Below are positions 13,201-26,590 of a stretch of 64,000 bases of DNA, in pieces. The position numbers were made by a program, and so were the translations under genes. Under the pieces are notes generated by a model, which was not told the origin of the DNA, searched no databases, and worked only from the letters and a program-made list of their open reading frames with translations. Numbering within the stretch: position 1 is the stretch's first letter; each line of letters starts with the position of its first letter. Where the stretch lies: assembly GCA_024803745.1 (NCBI GenBank), contig JANJXV010000048.1, positions 797,001 through 861,000 of the forward strand, read 5' to 3'. Source of the stretch: Megascapheus bottae. Lineage: Eukaryota; Chordata; Mammalia; Rodentia; Geomyidae.

Positions 13201-13950
13201 CCCTAAACCTAACCCTAAACCTAACACTTACCCTTAACCTAACCCTAACCCTAAACCTAACCCTAATCCTTACCCTTACCATAATTCTAACCCTAACACT
13301 TACCCTATCCCTAACCCTAAACCTAACACTTACCCTTACCCTAACCCTAACCCTAACTCTAAACCTAACCCTAACCCTAACCCTAACACTTACCCTAAAC
13401 TTAACCCTAACCATTACCCTTATCCTAAACCTGACCCTAAACTTAACCCCAACCTTAAACCTAACCCTAACCCCAAGTCTTACCCTAACACTTACCCTAA
13501 TCCTAACCCTAACCCTAACACTTACCCTTACCCTAACCCTAACCCTAACCCTAAACTTAACCCTAACCTTAAACTTAACCCTAACCCTTTCCCTTACCCT
13601 AACCCTAACCCTAACCCTAAACCTAACACTTACCCTTAACCTAACCCTAACCCTAAACCTAACCCTAATCCTTACCCTTACCATAATTCTAACCCTAACA
13701 CTTACCCTAACCCTAACCCTAAACCTAACACTTACCCTTACCCTAACCCTAACCCTAACTCTAAACCTAACCCTAACCCTAACCCTAACACTTACCCTAA
13801 ACTTAACCCTAACCATTACCCTTATCCTAAACCTGACCCTAAACTTAACCCCAACCTTAAACCTAACCCTAACCCCAAGTCTTACCCTAACACTTACCCT
13901 AATCCTAACCCTAACCCTAACACTTACCCTTACCCTAACCCTAACTCTAA
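13150..13950. repeat. Tandem pair of about 400 bp units
   Basis: Two adjacent copies. CTTTCCCTTACCC recurs at 13191 and 13587 (396 bp), and CCATTACCCTTATCC at 13411 and 13813 (402 bp). Both spacings are exact multiples of six (66 and 67 hexamers). Each copy ends with a rare string around AACCCCAAGTCTTACC. Confidence 0.85.
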
Positions 13951-14669
13951 AGCTTACCCTAACCCTAACCTTAACACTTACTCTTACCCTAACCCTATCC
14001 CTAACCTTAATCCAACCCTAACCCTAACCCTAACCCTTACCCTCTCGCTAACCCTAACCCTAATCCTTACCCTAACCCTAACCCTACCCTTAACCCTTAC
14101 CCTTTCCCTAACCCTAACCCTAAACCTAACCCTTACCCTTACCCTAACCCTAAACCTAACCCTAACCCTAACCATAACCCTAACCTTAACCCAACCCTAA
14201 CCCTAACCCTAACATTACCCTTACCCTAACCCTAACCCTAAACCTTAACCTAACACTAACCCTAACCATAATCCTTACCCTAACCCTAACCATAAACCTA
14301 CTCCTAACCCTTACCCTTTCCCTAAACCTAACAATAAACTTAAACATAACCCTAGCCCTCACCCTTACCCCAACCCTAAACCTAAACCTAACCCTAAACC
14401 TAACCCTAACTCTAAACTTAACCCTATCCCTAACCATAACCCTCCCCCTTACCATTACCCTAACCCTAAACCTAACACTAAACCTAACCCTAAACCTAAC
14501 CCTAACCCTAACACTAACCTTAAGCCTAACCCAAACCATAACCCTAACCCTAACCCGTACCCTAACCCTAACTCTAACACTAAACCTAAACCTAACCCTT
14601 ACCTTAACCCTAACCCTTACCCTAACCCTAACCCTAACCCTTACCCTAATCCTAACCCTAACACTAACC

Positions 14670-15560
14670 CTAACCCCTAACCCTAACCATTAACATAACC
14701 CTAACCCTAACCCTAACCCTAACCCTTACCCTTACCCTAACCCTAAACCTAACTCTAACCCTAACCCAAACCCTAAACCTTACCCTAACCCTAACCCTAA
14801 CCCTTACATTAACCCTAACCCTAACCCTAATCTTAAACCTAACCCTAACGCTAAACATAACCCTAACCCTCACCCTTTCCCTAACCGTAACCCTAAACCT
14901 AACCCTAACCCTAACTCTAAACTTAATCCTATCCCTAACCATAACCCTCCCCCTTACCCTAACCCTAACCCTAAACCTATCAATAAACCTAACTCTAACC
15001 CTTACCCTTACCCTAAACCTAACACTAAACCTAATGTTAAACCTAACCCTAACCCTAAGACCTAACCCTAACCCTAACCCTAACCCTAATCCTTACCCTT
15101 ATCCTAACCCTAACACTAACCCTAACACTTACCCTTACCCTAAACCCTACACTATCCCTAACCCTAACCCTAACCCTAACCCTAAAACTTACCCTTACCC
15201 TAAACCTAACCCTAACCCTTACCCTAAACCTAACCCTAACCCTAACCCTTACCCTTATCTTAACCCTAACACTAAACCTAACCCTTACCTCTACCCTAAC
15301 GCTAACCCTAACCCTAACCCTAACCCTAACACATACCCTTACCCTAACCCTAACCCTAACCCTAACCTTAACCGTAACCCTAAACCTAACCCTAACCCTA
15401 ATCCTAAAATATACCCTAACCCTAACCCTAACCCTAACCCTTACCCTTACCCTTACCCTAACCCTAACGCTAACCTAAACGCAACCCTCAACCTAACCCT
15501 AACCCTAACCCTAACCCTTACACTTACCCTAACCCTAGCGCTAAACCTAACCCTAACCCT
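14670..15560. repeat. Dispersed block shared with 5.75-6.72 kb, copy 2
   Basis: Partner of 5750-6720 at an offset of 8828-8840. It opens a 449-codon plus-strand frame (15034-16383) that is a by-product of the repeat (Pro-Asn, then Leu-Thr dipeptides), not a gene. Confidence 0.8.
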
Positions 15561-16289
15561 AATCCTAACCCTTCCCCAAAACCTAACCGTAATCCTAACC
15601 CTAAACCTTACCCTTACCCTAACCCTAACCCTTAACCTAACCCTAATAACCCTAACCCTAACCTTAACCCTAACCCTTATCCTTACCCTAACACTAACCC
15701 TAACCCTAACCCTAAACCTAACCCTAAACCTAAACCTAACCCTTACCCTTACCCTAACCCTAACCCTAACCCATACCCTAACCCTAACCCTAAACCTAAC
15801 CCTAACCCTTACCCTTACCGTAACCCTAACCCTAACCCTTACCGTTACCCTAAAACTAACCCTAAGCCTAACCCTAACCCTTACCGTAACCCTAAACCTA
15901 AACCTGACCATAACCCTAACCCTAACCCTTACCTTTACCATAACCCTAAACCTATGCCTAACCCTAACTCTTACTCTTACCCTTACCCTCAACCTAACCC
16001 TAAACTTAAACCTAACCCTAACCCTAACCCTAACCTTAACCCTAAACCCTTATCCTTACCCTAACCCTCACCCTAAACCTAAACCTAACCCTAACCCTAA
16101 CCTTACCCCTAACCCTTTCCCTTACCCTAACCCTAATCCTAACCCTAACACCAACCCTAAATCTACCACTTATCATTACCCTAACCATAACCCTAAAACT
16201 AACCCTAACCCTTACCCTTACCATAATTCTAACCCTAACCCTAACCCTAACCCGTACCCTTACCCTAACCCTAACCCTAAACCAAAGCC
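15561..16289. repeat. Degenerate hexamer array, no partner assigned
   Basis: Hexamer variants only. The right part resembles 1135-1330 (CTTACCTTTACC followed by TAAACCTA strings), but I could not place a continuous alignment. No gene is visible. Confidence 0.5.
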
Positions 16290-16684
16290 TAACCATAAAC
16301 CGAACATTAACCCTAACCCTAACCCTTATCCTTACCCTAACCCTATAGCTAAAACTAACCCTAACCCTAACCCCTACCCCTAACCTTAACCCTTAACCTT
16401 ACCCTACCCTAACCCTAACCCTAACCCTAACACTTACCCTAACACTTACCCTAACCCTAACCCTAACCCTAACCCTAACACTTACCCTTACCCTAATCCT
16501 AACCCTAACCCTAAACCATACCCTAACCCTAACTCTTACCTTAACACTTACAATTACCCGAACCAAAACCCTAACCCTAACCCTTACCCTAACCCTAACC
16601 CTAACACTTAACCTAACCATAACCCTAACCCTAACACTTACCCTAACCCTAACCCTAACCCAAACCCATACCCTTACCCTAATC

Positions 16685-16723
<39 letters not shown>

Positions 16724-16880
16724 TACCCTTACCCTAACCCTAAACCTAACTCTAACCCTAACCCTAACCCTAACCCTAAACCTAACCCTAAACCTAACCT
16801 TAAACCTAACGATAACCATAAACCCAAACCTAACCCTTACCCTTACCCTAACCCTATCCCTAAACCTAAATCTAACCCTA
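16290..16880. repeat. Dispersed block shared with 1.39-2.11 kb
   Basis: Partner of 1390-2110, shorter by about 115 bp between 16650 and 16730 relative to the left copy. It contains CGATAACCATAAACCCAAACC-type variants (near 16810) matching 2033-2054. Confidence 0.7.
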
Positions 16881-17349
16881 ACCCTTACCCTAACCCTTAC
16901 CCTAACCCTAACCCTTACCCTAACCCTAACCCTAAACCTTACCCTTACCCTAATCCTAAACTTAACCCTAACCCTTGCCCTTACCCTAACCCTAACCCTA
17001 AAACTATAACTAACCCTAACCCTAAACCTAACCCTTAACCTTAACCTAACCCTAACACTAACCCTAACACCTAAGCCTAACACTAACCCTAATCCTTACC
17101 CTTATCATACCCCTAACAGTAACCCTAATATTTACCCTTACCCTCAACCCACCCTAACCATAAACCTAACCCTAACCCTTACCCTAACCCTAACTCTAAC
17201 CCAAAAATTTACCCTTACCCTAAACCTAGCCCTAACCCTTACCTTAAACCTAACGCTAACCCTAACCCTAACCCTTACCCTTACCTCAACCCTAACCCTA
17301 AACCTTACCCTTACAATAACGCTAACCCTAACCCTAACCCTAATACATA

Positions 17350-17849
17350 CCCTTACCCTAACCCTAACCCTAACCTTAACCCAACCCTAAACCTAACTCT
17401 AATCCTAAACCTAACCCTAACCCTTATCCTTACCCTAAAACTAACCCTAACCCTAACCCTAACACTTACGCTTACCCTAATCCTAACCCTAACCCTAAAC
17501 CTTACCATAACCCTAACCCTAACCTTAACACTTACAATTACCCTAACCCTAACCCTAACCCTAACCTTTACCCTAACCCTAACCCTAACCCTAACCCTTA
17601 CCCTAACCTTAACCCTAACCCTAACCCTAACCCTAACCCTTACCCTTAAAATAACGCTAACCCTAACCCTAACCCTAACCCTAATACATACCCTTACCCT
17701 AACCATAACCCTAACCTTAACCCAACCCTAAACCTAACCCTAATCCTAACCCTAACCCTTACCCTTAACTTAACCCTAGCCCTAAACCTTACCCTAACCC
17801 TAACCCTAACCCTTACCCTAACCCTAACCCTAACTGAACCCTAACCCTT

Positions 17850-17880
<31 letters not shown>

Positions 17881-18390
17881 CCCTAACCCTAAACTTAACC
17901 CTAACCCTTATCCTTACCCTAGCCCTAACCCGAAACCTAACCCAGACCATAAACCTAACCGTTACCCTTACCCTAACCCTAACTCTAAACCTAAACCTAA
18001 CCCTTACCCTAACCCTAACCCTAACCCTTACCCTAACCCTAACCCTAACCCTAACCCTTACCCTTACCCTAACCCTAAACCTAACCCTTACCCTAACATT
18101 TATCCTAACACTAACCCTAACCCTAACCCTAACACTAACAATACCCCTAACCCTTACCCTTTCCCTAACCCTAACCCTAAACCTAACCCTTACCCTTAAC
18201 CCAACCCTAAACCTAACCGTAAACCTAACCCTAACCCTAACACTAACCCTAACCTTAACCCAACCCTAACCCTAACCCTAACCCTTACTCTTACCCTAAC
18301 CATAACTCTAACCTTAACCCAACCCTAACCCTAACTCTAACCCTTACCCTCACACTAACCCTAACCCTAATCCTTACCCTAACCCTAACC
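17350..18390. repeat. Dispersed block shared with 7.0-8.2 kb, second copy
   Basis: Collinear with 7010-7785 and continues into an AACATTTATCC unit at 18095 like that at 7786. Near 18380 it jumps to the ACCTAAGACTTACC string that lies further along the other units (near 8207), which implies a deletion of roughly 120-130 bp. The same point begins the second domain. Confidence 0.75.
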
Positions 18391-20429
18391 ATTTACCTAA
18401 GACTTACCCTAACCTCGAAACTAACCCTAACCCCAACACTAACCCTTAACCTTACCCTAACCCTAACCCTAACCTTAACACTTATAATTACCCTAACCCT
18501 AACCCTAACCCTAAACCTTAAACTTGCCCTAAAACTAACCCTAACCCTAACCTAAAGCTAACCCTAACCCTAACCCTAAACCTTACCCTTACCTTAACCC
18601 TAACCTAACCTTTACCCTCACCCTTACCCTACACCTTACCCTAAAGCTAACCCTAATCCTAACCCTAACCCTAACCCCTAACCCTAACCCTTAACATAAC
18701 CCTAACCCTAACCCTCACCCTTACCCTAACCCTAACCCTAACTCTAACCCTAACCCTAACCCTAACCCTTACCCTAACCCTTACCCTAAAGCTAACCCTA
18801 ACCCTAACCCTAACCTTAAACGTAACCATAACCATAACCCCAAACCTAACCCTTACCCTTACCCAAAGCCTAACCCTCAGCCTAACCCTAACCCTAAAAC
18901 TAACCCTAACTCTAAACTTAACCCTAACACTAACACTAACCCTTGCCCTTACCATAACCCTAACCCTAAACCTATCACTAAACCTATCCCTAACCCTAAC
19001 CCTTAACATTAACCTAACCCTAACCCTAAGCCTAACCCTAACCCCTAACCCTAACACTAACCCTAATATTTACACTTATCCTAACCCTAACTATAACCCT
19101 AACACTTACCCTTACCCTAACCCCTACCCTAACCCTAATCATAACCCTAACCGTTACCCTAACCCTAACCCTAACCCTAAACATTAAACTTGCCCTAAAA
19201 CTAACCCTAACCCTTACCCTAAACCTAACCCTAACCCTAACCCTAAACCTTACACTTACCTTAACCCTAACCCTAACCTTTACCCTTACCCTAACGCTCA
19301 CCCTAAACTTAACCCTAACCCTAACCCTAATACATACACTTACCATAACCCTAAACCATACCCTAAACCTAAGCCTAACCCTAACTCTTACCCTCACCCC
19401 AACCCTAACCCTAACCTTAACCCAACCCTAAACCTAACCCTAATCCTAACCCTAAACCTGACCCTTACCCTAACCCTAAACCTAAACCTTACCCTAACCA
19501 TAACCCTAATCCTAACCCTTACCCTAACCCTAACCCTAATCCTAACACTAAACCTTACCCTTACCCAAACCCTAACCCTAAACCTAACCCTAAACTTAAC
19601 CCTAACCCTAACCTTAACCCTAACCCTTATCCTTACCTTAACCCTAACCCTAACACTAACCCTAACCCTAACCTTAACACTAACCCTAACCCAAACCCTA
19701 ACCCTAACCCTAACCCGTACCTATCCCTAACCCTAACCCTAACCCTTACGCTAACCCTAAGCCCAAAACCTAACCGTAACCCATACCCTTACCCTAACCC
19801 TAACACTTATCCTAACTCTAACCCTAATCTTAATCCTAACCCTTACCCTTACCCTAACCCTAACCCTAACCCTAACCCTAACCCAAACCCTAACCCTAAC
19901 CCTAACCCCTACCTATCCCTAACCCTAACCCTAACCCTTACGCTAACCCTAAGCCCAAAACCTAACCGTAACCCATACCCTTACCCTAACCCTAACACTT
20001 ATCCTAACTCTAACCCTAATCTTAATCCTAACCCTTACCCTTACCCTAACCCTAACCCTAACCCTAACCCTAAACCTAACACTAACCCTAACCCTAACCC
20101 TTACCCTAACCCTAACCCTGGCCCTAACCCTTACCCTAACCCTAACCCTATCCCTACACCTAACACTTACCCTAACCCTACCCCTAACCACTACCCTTAT
20201 CCTAACCCTAAACCTAAACTTAACCCCAACCCTAAACCTAACCCTAACCCTAACACTTACCGTAACACTTAAACTTACCCTAAACCTAACCGTAACCCTA
20301 ACACTTACCCTTTCCCTAACCCTAATTCTAACCCTAAAACTTACCCTAACCCTAACCCTAACCTCAACAATTAACCTTACCCTAACCCTAACCCTAACCC
20401 TAACACTTACCCTAACCCTAACCCTAACC
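18391..20429. repeat. Second-domain unit, copy 1 (short form)
   Basis: Starts at ATTTACCTAAGACTTACC, which recurs at 20430 (2039 bp on). Downstream anchors give a larger offset to copy 2 (2699 bp for 19038-19397 versus 21737-22096), so this copy lacks about 660 bp near 18720 that copy 2 has at about 20760-21415. It contains an inner duplicate with 192 bp spacing (AAGCCCAAAACC at 19759 and 19951). Confidence 0.8.
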
Positions 20430-23200
20430 ATTTACCTAAGACTTACCCTAACCTCGAAACTAACCCTAACCCTAACACTAACCCTTAACCTTACCCTAAC
20501 CCTAACCCTAACCTTAACACTTATAATTACCCTAACCCTAACCCTAACCCTAAACCTTAAACTTGCCCTAAAACTAACCCTAACCCTAACCTAAAGCTAA
20601 CCCTAACCCTAACCCTAAACCTTACCCTTACCTTAACCCTAACCTAACCTTTACCCTTACCCTTACCCTACACCTTACCCTAAAGCTAACCTAATCCTAA
20701 CCCTAACCCTAACCCCTAACCCTAACCCTTAACATAACCCTAACCCTAACCCTCACCCTTACCCTAACCCTAACCCTAACCCTAACCCTAACCCTTACCC
20801 TATCCCTAACCCTGAATTTAACCCCAACCCTAAACCTAAACCTAACCCTAAACCTAACCTTTACCCTAAACCTAAGTCTAACACTTACCCATAACCTAAC
20901 CCTAACCCTAACCCTAAACATTACCCTTACCCTAACCCTAAACCTAAACCTAACTCTAACCCTAACCCATAACCATAACCCTAACCCTTAACCTTATCCT
21001 AACCCTACACCTAACCCTAAAACTTACCCTTACCCTAACCCCAATCCTTACCCTAACCCTAACCCTAAACCTCACCCTAACCCTAACCCTAAACCTAACC
21101 CTAAACCTCACCCTAACCCTAACCCTAACCCTAACCCTAACCATAACCTTAAACCTAACGCTAACCCTAACCCCTAACTCTAACCCTAACCCTAATCCTA
21201 ACCTTAACAATAACCCTAACCCTAACCTAACCCTAAACTTAATGCTTACTCTAACCCTAACCCTAACCCTTACCCTAAACCTAACCCTAATCCTAACCCT
21301 AACCCTAAGCCTAAGTCTTACACTTACCCTAACACTAACCCTAACCCTAACCCTAATCCTTACCCTAACCCTAACCCCAACACTAACCCTTCCCCTTACC
21401 CTAACCCTAACCCTCACCCTTACCCTAACCCTAACCCTAACTCTAACCCTAACCCTAACCCTAACCCTTACCCTAACCCTTACCCTAAAGCTAACCCTAA
21501 CCCTAACCCTAACCTTAAACGTAACCATAACCATAACCCCAAACCTAACCCTTACCCTTACCCAAACCCTAACCCTCAGCCTAACCCTAACCCTAAAACT
21601 AACCCTAACTCTAAACTTAACCCTAACACTAACACTAACCCTTGCCCTTACCATAACCCTAACCCTAAACCTATCACTAAACCTATCCCTAACCCTAACC
21701 CTTAACATTAACCTAACCCTAACCCTAAGCCTAACCCTAACCCCTAACCCTAACACTAACCCTAATATTTACACTTATCCTAACCCTAAGTATAACCCTA
21801 ACACTTACCCTTACCCTAACCCCTACCCTAACCCTAATCATAACCCTAACCGTTACCCTAACCCTAACCCTAACCCTAAACCTTAAACTTGCCCTAAAAC
21901 TAACCCTAACCCTTACCCTAAACCTAACCCTAACCCTAACCCTAAACCTTACCCTTACCTTAACCCTAACCCTAACCTTTACCCTTACCCTAACGCTCAC
22001 CCTAAACTTAACCCTAACCCTAACCCTAATACATACCCTTACCATAACCCTAAACCATACCCTAAACCTAAGCCTAACCCTAACTCTTACCCTCACCCCA
22101 ACCCTAACCCTAACCTTAACCCAACCCTAAACCTAACCCTAATCCTAACCCTAAACCTGACCCTTACCCTAACCCTAAACCTAAACCTTACCCTAACCAT
22201 AACCCTAATCCTAACCCTTACCCTAACCCTAACCCTAATCCTAACACTAAACCTTACCCTTACCCAAACCCTAACCCTAAACCTAACCCTAAACTTAACC
22301 CTAACCCTAACCTTAACCCTAACCCTTATCCTTACCTTAACCCTAACCCTAACACTAACCCTAACCCTAACCTTAACCCTAACCCTAACCCAAACCCTAA
22401 CCCTAACCCTAACCCGTACCTATCCCTAACCCTAACCCTAACCCTTACGCTAACCCTAAGCCCAAAACCTAACCGTAACCCATACCCTTACCCTAACCCT
22501 AACACTTATCCTAACTCTAACCCTAATCTTAATCCTAACCCTTACCCTTACCCTAACCCTAACCCTAATCCAAACCCTAACCCTAACCCTAACCCCTACC
22601 TATCCCTAACCCTAACCCTAACCCTTACGCTAACCCTAAGCCCAAAACCTAACCGTAACCCATACCCTTACCCTAACCCTAACACTTATCCTAACTCTAA
22701 CCCTAATCTTAATCCTAACCCTTACCCTTACCCTAACCCTAACCCTAACCCTAACCCTAAACCTAACACTAACCCTAACCCTAACCCTTACCCTAACCCT
22801 AACCCTGGCCCTAACCCTTACCCTAACCCTAACCCTATCCCTACACCTAACACTTACCCTAACCCTACCCCTAACCACTACCCTTATCCTAACCCTAAAC
22901 CTAAACTTAACCCCAACCCTAAACCTAACCCTAACCCTAACACTTACCCTAACACTTAAACTTACCCTAAACCTAACCGTAACCCTAACACTTACCCTTT
23001 CCCTAACCCTAATTCTAACCCTAAAACTTACCCTAACCCTAACCCTAACCTCAACAATTAACCTTACCCTAACCCTAACCCTAACCCTAACACTTACCCT
23101 AACCCTAACCCTAACCCTAACCCTTACCTAACCCTAACCCTAACACTAACCCTTACACTAATCCTAACCATAACACTAATCCTAACCCCTAACCCTAACC
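20430..23200. repeat. Second-domain unit, copy 2 (long form)
   Basis: Carries the extra 660 bp segment absent from copy 1 and an inner duplicate with 180 bp spacing (AAGCCCAAAACC at 22458 and 22638). Shared endings include CTCAACAATTAACC (20364 in copy 1, 23051 here, 26456 in copy 3). Its right part (23130-23200) is shared with copy 3 but not with copy 1. Confidence 0.8.
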
Positions 23201-24334
23201 CTTAACCTAACCCTAACCTTAACACTAACCCTAAACTTTACCCTTACCATAACCCTAAACCTAACTCTAACCCTAACCCTAACCCTAACCTTTTCCTAAC
23301 CCTAACCTTAACCCTTACACTAATCCTAACCCTAACACTAACCCTAACCCCTAACTCTAACCTTTAACCTAACCCTAACCCTAACACTAACCCTAACCTT
23401 TACCCTTACCGTAACCCTAAACCTAACTCTAACCCTAACCCTAAGTCTAAACTTAACCCCATCCCTAACCCTAACCCTCGCCCTTACCCTAACCCTAACC
23501 CTAAACCTATCACTAACCCTAACCCTAACACTTACCCTTACCCTAAACCCTACCCTATCCCTAACCAACCCTAACCCTTACCCTAACCCTAACACTAACC
23601 CTACCCCTAAACCTTACTATTACCCTAAACCTAACCCTAACCCTTACCCTAACCCTAACTCTAACCCTAATGTTAACCCTAAACCTTATCCTTACCCTAA
23701 CCCTAACCCTAAGCCTAACCATAAACCTAACCCTAAACCTAAACCTGACCCTTACCCTTACCCTAACCCTAACCCTAAACCTTACCATTACCCTAAACCT
23801 AACCCTAAACCTTAACCTAAACCTAACCCTGACCCTAACGCTAACCCTTACCTTATCTTAACCCTAACCCTAAACCTAATCCTTACCCCTACCCTAAGGC
23901 TAAACCTAACCCTAACCCTAACCCTAACCCTAACGCTACCCTAACGCTAACACTAACCCTAACCCTAACCCTAACTCTAACACCTACCCTTACCGTAACC
24001 CTAACCCTAACTTAAACCGTAACCCTAAACCTAACCCTAACCCTAACCCCAACTCATACCCTAACCCAAACCCTAACCCTAACCCTAACCTTTACCCTTA
24101 CCCTAACCCTAACCCTAACCATAACCCAAGCCTAAACCTAACCCTAACCCTAACCCTAACCCTTACCCTTACCCTACCACTTGCGCTAAACCTAACCCTA
24201 ACCCTACGCCTAACACTAAACCTTACCCTAACCATAACCCTAATTCTAACCCTAACCCTTACCTTAACCTACCCCTAACCCTAAACCTACCCTAACCCTA
24301 ACTCTAACCCTAACGTTAATCCTAAACCTTATTC
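23201..24334. repeat. Spacer between second-domain copies 2 and 3
   Basis: Degenerate hexamers with several phase shifts and many rare variants (for example CCACTTGCGC near 24178). No collinear partner was noticed and no gene is visible. Confidence 0.5.
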
Positions 24335-26590
24335 TTACCCTAACCCTAACCCTAACCCTAACCCTAACCCTAACCCTAACCCTTACCCTATCCCTAACCC
24401 TGAATTTAACCCCAACCCTAAACCTAAACCTAACCCTAAACCTAACCTTTACCCTAAACCTAAGTCTAACACTTACCCATAACCTAACCCTAACCCTAAC
24501 CCTAAACATTACCCTTACCCTAACCCTAAACCTAAACCTAACCCTAACCCTAACCCATAACCATAACCCTAACCCTTAACCTTATCCTAACCCTACACCT
24601 AACCCTAAAACTTACCCTTACCCTAACCCAATCCTTACCCTAACCCTAACCCTAAACCTCACCCTAACCCTAACCCTAAACCTAACCCTAAACCTCACCC
24701 TAACCCTAACCCTAACCCTAACCCTAACCATAACCTTAAACCTAACGCTAACCCTAACCCCTAACTCTAACCCTAACCCTAATCCTAACCTTAACAATAA
24801 CCCTAACCCTAACCTAACCCTAAACTTAATGCTTACTCTAACCCTAACCCTAACCCTTACCCTAAACCTAACCCTAATCCTAACCCTAACCCTAAGCCTA
24901 AGTCTTACACTTACCCTAACACTAACCCTAACCCTAACCCTAATCCTTACCCTAACCCTAACCCCAACACTAACCCTTCCCCTTACCCTAACCCTAACCC
25001 TCACCTTACCCTAACCCTAACCCTAACTCTAACCCTAACCCTAACCCTAACCCTTACCCTAACCCTTACCCTAAAGCTAACCCTAACCCTAACCCTAACC
25101 TTAAACGTAACCATAACCATAACCCCAAACCTAACCCTTACCCTTACCCAAACCCTAACCCTCAGCCTAACCCTAACCCTAAAACTAACCCTAACTCTAA
25201 ACTTAACCCTAACACTAACACTAACCCTTGCCCTTACCATAACCCTAACCCTAAACCTATCACTAAACCTATCCCTAACCCTAACCCTTAACATTAACCT
25301 AACCCTAACCCTAAGCCTAACCCTAACCCCTAACCCTAACACTAACCCTAATATTTACACTTATCCTAACCCTAACTATAACCCTAACACTTACCCTTAC
25401 CCTAACCCCTACCCTAACCCTAATCTTAACCCTAACCGTTACCCTAAACCTAACCCTAACCCAAAACCTTAAACTTGCCCTAAAACTAACCCTAACCCTT
25501 ACCCTAAACCTAACCCTAACCCTAACCCTAAACCTTACCCTTACCTTAACCCTAACCCTAACCTTTACCCTTACCCTAACGCTAACCCTAACCTTAACCC
25601 TAACCCTAACCCTAATACATACCCTTACCTAAACCCTAAACCATACCCTAAACCTAAGCCTAACCCTAACTCTTACCCTCACCCCAACCCTAACCCTAAC
25701 CTTAACCCAACCCTAAACCTAACCCTAATCCTAACCCTAACCCTGACCCTTACCCTAACCCTAAACCTAAACCTTACCCTAACCATAACCCTAATCCTAA
25801 CCCTTACCCTAACCCTAACTCTAATCCTAACGCGAAACCTTACCCTTACACAAACCCTAACCCTAAACCTAACCCTAAACTTAACCCTAACCCTAACCTT
25901 AACCCTAACCCTTATCCTTACCTTAACCCTAACCCTAACACTAACCCTAACCCTAACCTTAACCCTAACCCTAACCCAAACCCTAACCCTAACCCTAACC
26001 CGTACCTATCCCTAACCCTAACCCTAACCCTTACGCTAACCCTAAGCCCAAAACCTAACCGTAACCCATACCCTTACCCTAACCCTAACACTTATCCTAA
26101 CTCTAACCCTAATCTTAATCCTAACCCTTACCCTTACCCTAACCCTAACCCTAACCCTAACTCTAAACCTAACACTAACCCTAACCCTAAACTTACCCTA
26201 AACCTAACCCTGGCCCTAACCCTTACCCTAACCCTAACCCTATCCCTACACCTAACACTTACCCTAACCCTACCCCTAACCACTACCCTTATTCTAACCC
26301 TAAACCTAAACTTAACCCCAACCCTAAACCTAACCCTAACCCTAACACTTACCCTAACACTTAAACTTACCCTAAACCTAACCGTAACCCTAACACTTAC
26401 CCTTTCCGTAACCCTAATTCTAACCCTAAAACTTACCCTAACCCTAACCCTAACCTCAACAATTAACCTTACCCTAACCCTAACCCTAACCCTAACACTT
26501 ACCCTAACCCTAACCCTAACCCTAACCCTTACCTAACCCTAACCCTAACCCTAACCCTTACACTAATCCTAACCATAACACTAACCCTAA
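24335..26590. repeat. Second-domain unit, copy 3
   Basis: Matches copy 2 from about 20760 onward (offset 3586-3588; 3405 after the inner duplicate). It has only one copy of the inner AAGCCCAAAACC segment (near 26047), where copies 1 and 2 have two, which explains the drop of about 180 bp in offset. Confidence 0.8.

Noticed and set aside
15034..16383. 449-codon open frame on the plus strand
   Set aside because: It encodes only Pro-Asn and Leu-Thr dipeptide variants, the direct translation of CCCTAA in two frames. Single substitutions in these frames cannot create stops, so length is no evidence of coding. There is no start context, domain or composition of a real protein.
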